This document shows, piece after piece, positions 62,329 through 64,000 of a stretch of DNA of 64,000 nt (the first letter of the stretch is position 1; every line of letters begins with the position of its first letter). Source of the stretch: Azonexus fungiphilus (GTDB lineage Bacteria > Pseudomonadota > Gammaproteobacteria > Burkholderiales > Rhodocyclaceae); the NCBI RefSeq assembly GCF_003634965.1, contig NZ_RBXP01000015.1:62001-126000 (forward strand), in the 5' to 3' direction. A program made the translations under genes and the position numbers. The notes under the pieces were generated by a model that was given only the letters and a program-made list of their open reading frames with translations, made no database searches and was not told the DNA's origin.

Positions 62329-62937
62329 ATGGCCGACATCCTCTCGCCGCTCGAGATCCGCGTTCTCGGCACCCTGCTGGAAAAGCAGCGGACCGTTCCC
62401 GATACCTACCCGCTGTCGCTCAATGCGCTGGCGGCCGGCTGCAACCAGAAGACCAGCCGCCAGCCGGTGATCGACGCCGCGGAAGACGAGATCCTGGCCG
62501 CCCTCGATGCACTCGAGGCCGGCGGTTTCGTGCATCAGGTCAGCGGCGGGCGGGTGGTCCGCTTTGCCCACGACGTCGAGAAACGCCTGGGCATTCCCGG
62601 GCAGTCGGCGGCGCTGCTGGCCGTGCTGATGCTGCGCGGTCCGCAGACGGCCGGCGAGTTGCGGCTCAATTGCGAGCGCCTGCACCGCTTTGCCGATATT
62701 TCCTCGGTCGAGGCCTTTCTCGAGGAACTGGCGGGGCGCGCGCAAGGGGCGCTGGTCGTCGAGCTGCCGCGCCTGCCCGGCGCCCGCGAGAAGCGCTGGG
62801 CGCATTGCCTGGGGGCCTTGCCGGAAGCCGCCGGCAACCAGCCTGCCGACGAGACGCTGGCGCTCAGGGTGGCGCGTCTCGAGGCCGAGGTGGCGGACTT
62901 GCGGGCGCAGCTCGCCAGCTTGCTCACCGGGCGCTGA
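62329..62937 (+). CDS. yceH: YceH/DUF480 family protein
   Basis: 202 residues. Two winged-helix units ([40 protein letters not shown]) and a C-terminal coiled coil ([19 protein letters not shown]). Function unknown; conserved in proteobacteria. 19 bp after the exonuclease gene; last of the cluster. Confidence 0.9.
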   Translation: MADILSPLEIRVLGTLLEKQRTVPDTYPLSLNALAAGCNQKTSRQPVIDAAEDEILAALDALEAGGFVHQVSGGRVVRFAHDVEKRLGIPGQSAALLAVLMLRGPQTAGELRLNCERLHRFADISSVEAFLEELAGRAQGALVVELPRLPGAREKRWAHCLGALPEAAGNQPADETLALRVARLEAEVADLRAQLASLLTGR

Positions 62938-62962
62938 GCGCCGGCCGTACCCGGCGCGGTCA

Positions 62963-62988
62963 ACGAAAAACGGGGCCGCAGCCCCGTT
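62963..62988 (-). terminator. Terminator of urtA
   Basis: On the minus strand AACGGGGC-TGCG-GCCCCGTT followed by TTTTTCG; an outer pair CGGTCAAC/GTTGACCG surrounds it and resembles the dispersed GTCGAC/GTCAAC element. Confidence 0.8.
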
Positions 62989-63008
62989 GACCGTCAAATC
63001 GTGCCGGC

Positions 63009-64000
63009 TTACTTGCCTTCCGGCTCGTCCTTCTTCTTGTCGTTGCCCGGGATGTACGGCGACCACGGCGCGGCCTTGACCGGGCCCTTGGTCTTCCAGA
63101 CGACGTTGAACTGGCCGTCGCCCTTCACTTCGCCGATGAACACCGGCTTGTGCAGGTGGTGGTTCTTTTCGTCCATCTTGACCGTGAAGCCCGACGGCGC
63201 CTTGAAGGTCTGGCCGGCCATCGCCGCGATGACCTTGTCGGTGTCGGTGGACTTGGCCTTCTCGACCGCCTGCGCCCACATGTGGATGCCGATGTAGGTG
63301 GCTTCCATCGGGTCGTTGGTGACCACCGTCTTGGCGTTCGGCAGCTTCTGCTTGACCGCCCAGTCCTGGTACATCTTGATGAACTTGCTGTTCTCGGCGT
63401 TCTTCAGCGACTGGAAGTAGTTCCAGGCGGCCAGGTGGCCGACCAGCGGCTTGGTATCGACGCCGCGCAGTTCTTCCTCGCCGACCGAGAAAGCGACGAC
63501 CGGGACGTCGGTGGCTTTCAGGCCGGCGTTGCCCAGTTCCTTGTAGAAGGGCACGTTGGAGTCGCCGTTGATGGTCGACACGACGGCGGTCTTCTTGCCT
63601 TCGGAGGCGAACTTCTTGATCTTGGCGATGATCGTCTGGTAATCGCTGTGGCCGAACGGGGTGTACTCTTCCATGATGTCGGCGTCGGCAACGCCCTTGG
63701 ACTTCAGGAAGGCGCGCAGGATCTTGTTGGTGGTGCGCGGATAGACGTAGTCGGTGCCGAGCAGCACGAAGCGCTTGGCTTCGCCGCCGTCCTTGGACAT
63801 CAGGTACTCGACCGCCGGGATGGCTTGCTGGTTGGGCGCGGCGCCGGTGTAGAAGACGTTCTTCTCGAGTTCCTCGCCTTCGTACTGGACCGGGTAGAAG
63901 AGCAGGCCGTTGAGTTCCTTGTACACCGGCAGGACCGACTTGCGCGACACCGAGGTCCAGCAGCCGAAAGTCACGGCGACCTTGTCCTGGGTCAGCAGCT
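63009..64000 (-). CDS. urtA: Urea ABC transporter substrate-binding protein UrtA, C-terminal part (5' end outside window)
   Basis: About 330 residues are present; the frame is open to the right edge, so the start and signal peptide lie beyond it. Sequence matches UrtA throughout: VTFGCWTSVSRKSVLPVY, LLFYPVQYEGEE, TDYVYPRTTNK, YTPFGHSDYQTI, VVAFSVGEEELRGVDTK and LVGHLAAWNYFQSL. Periplasmic receptor for the importer made of UrtBCDE. Confidence 0.92.
   Translation of the reverse strand, partial: LLTQDKVAVTFGCWTSVSRKSVLPVYKELNGLLFYPVQYEGEELEKNVFYTGAAPNQQAIPAVEYLMSKDGGEAKRFVLLGTDYVYPRTTNKILRAFLKSKGVADADIMEEYTPFGHSDYQTIIAKIKKFASEGKKTAVVSTINGDSNVPFYKELGNAGLKATDVPVVAFSVGEEELRGVDTKPLVGHLAAWNYFQSLKNAENSKFIKMYQDWAVKQKLPNAKTVVTNDPMEATYIGIHMWAQAVEKAKSTDTDKVIAAMAGQTFKAPSGFTVKMDEKNHHLHKPVFIGEVKGDGQFNVVWKTKGPVKAAPWSPYIPGNDKKKDEPEGK

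Overview
The window is about 65% GC and gene-dense. It looks like the chromosome of a betaproteobacterium, most likely of the Rhodocyclales (Dechloromonas/Azonexus-like). This is inferred from the style of the proteins, the soluble NarX/NarL pair, the chemotaxis operon, the urt operon and the presence of integron-type cassettes; no marker gene such as 16S rRNA is present. No rRNA, tRNA or CRISPR array was seen.

Most of the window is a purine-to-urea catabolic region. Block 1 (5.1-18.0 kb) holds two amidohydrolases (guanine deaminase, 8-oxoguanine-type deaminase), a BMP-type ABC importer (two permeases, an ATPase and a divergent binding protein), xanthine dehydrogenase xdhABC and a second, unrelated cytidine-deaminase-fold guanine deaminase. 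An adenine-deaminase-type enzyme lies at 23.5 kb. Block 2 (37.6-43.3 kb) holds GntR regulator, allantoin racemase, allantoinase puuE, allantoicase, ureidoglycolate lyase and a divergent NCS1 permease, with two identical TTGTATACAA operators between them. Block 3 (48.3-52.0 kb) holds xanthine phosphoribosyltransferase, the membrane urate oxidase puuD with a cytochrome c tail, uraH, uraD and a LysR regulator. Block 4 (53.6-64 kb) holds the urea importer urtBCDE, with urtA separated from it by six unrelated genes. Together these take adenine and guanine through xanthine, urate, allantoin and ureidoglycolate to glyoxylate and urea.

Between the purine blocks lies a chemotaxis operon on the minus strand (36.8-24.6 kb): MCP, cheY, STAS protein, cheA, MCP, cheW, PAS-GGDEF-EAL protein, cheR, cheD, then a soluble histidine kinase and NarL-type regulator. 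cheB is absent; a 24-codon ORF where it would be expected may be its remnant. The left edge holds an ABC permease end, a LysR/MFS pair and the potassium transporter kup.

Two regions are accessory. At 18.1-23.5 kb, lower-GC DNA carries a trypsin-like protease, a three-gene operon (Cas4-like Fe-S nuclease plus DUF2779 exonuclease, WYL regulator, five-fold 19-residue repeat protein), an unknown protein, an AAA-ATPase fragment and a protein with an FtsZ C-terminal-like domain. This is the best candidate for an undescribed defence-type system. At 43.5-47.9 kb, minus-strand small genes separated by attC-like sites form an integron gene-cassette array without a visible integrase. An IS110/IS1111-type element has inserted into one of the attC sites.

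A short dispersed palindrome with core CGGTCGACCG occurs six times exactly, both between genes and in frame inside genes at linkers and termini. It resembles an in-gene palindromic element.
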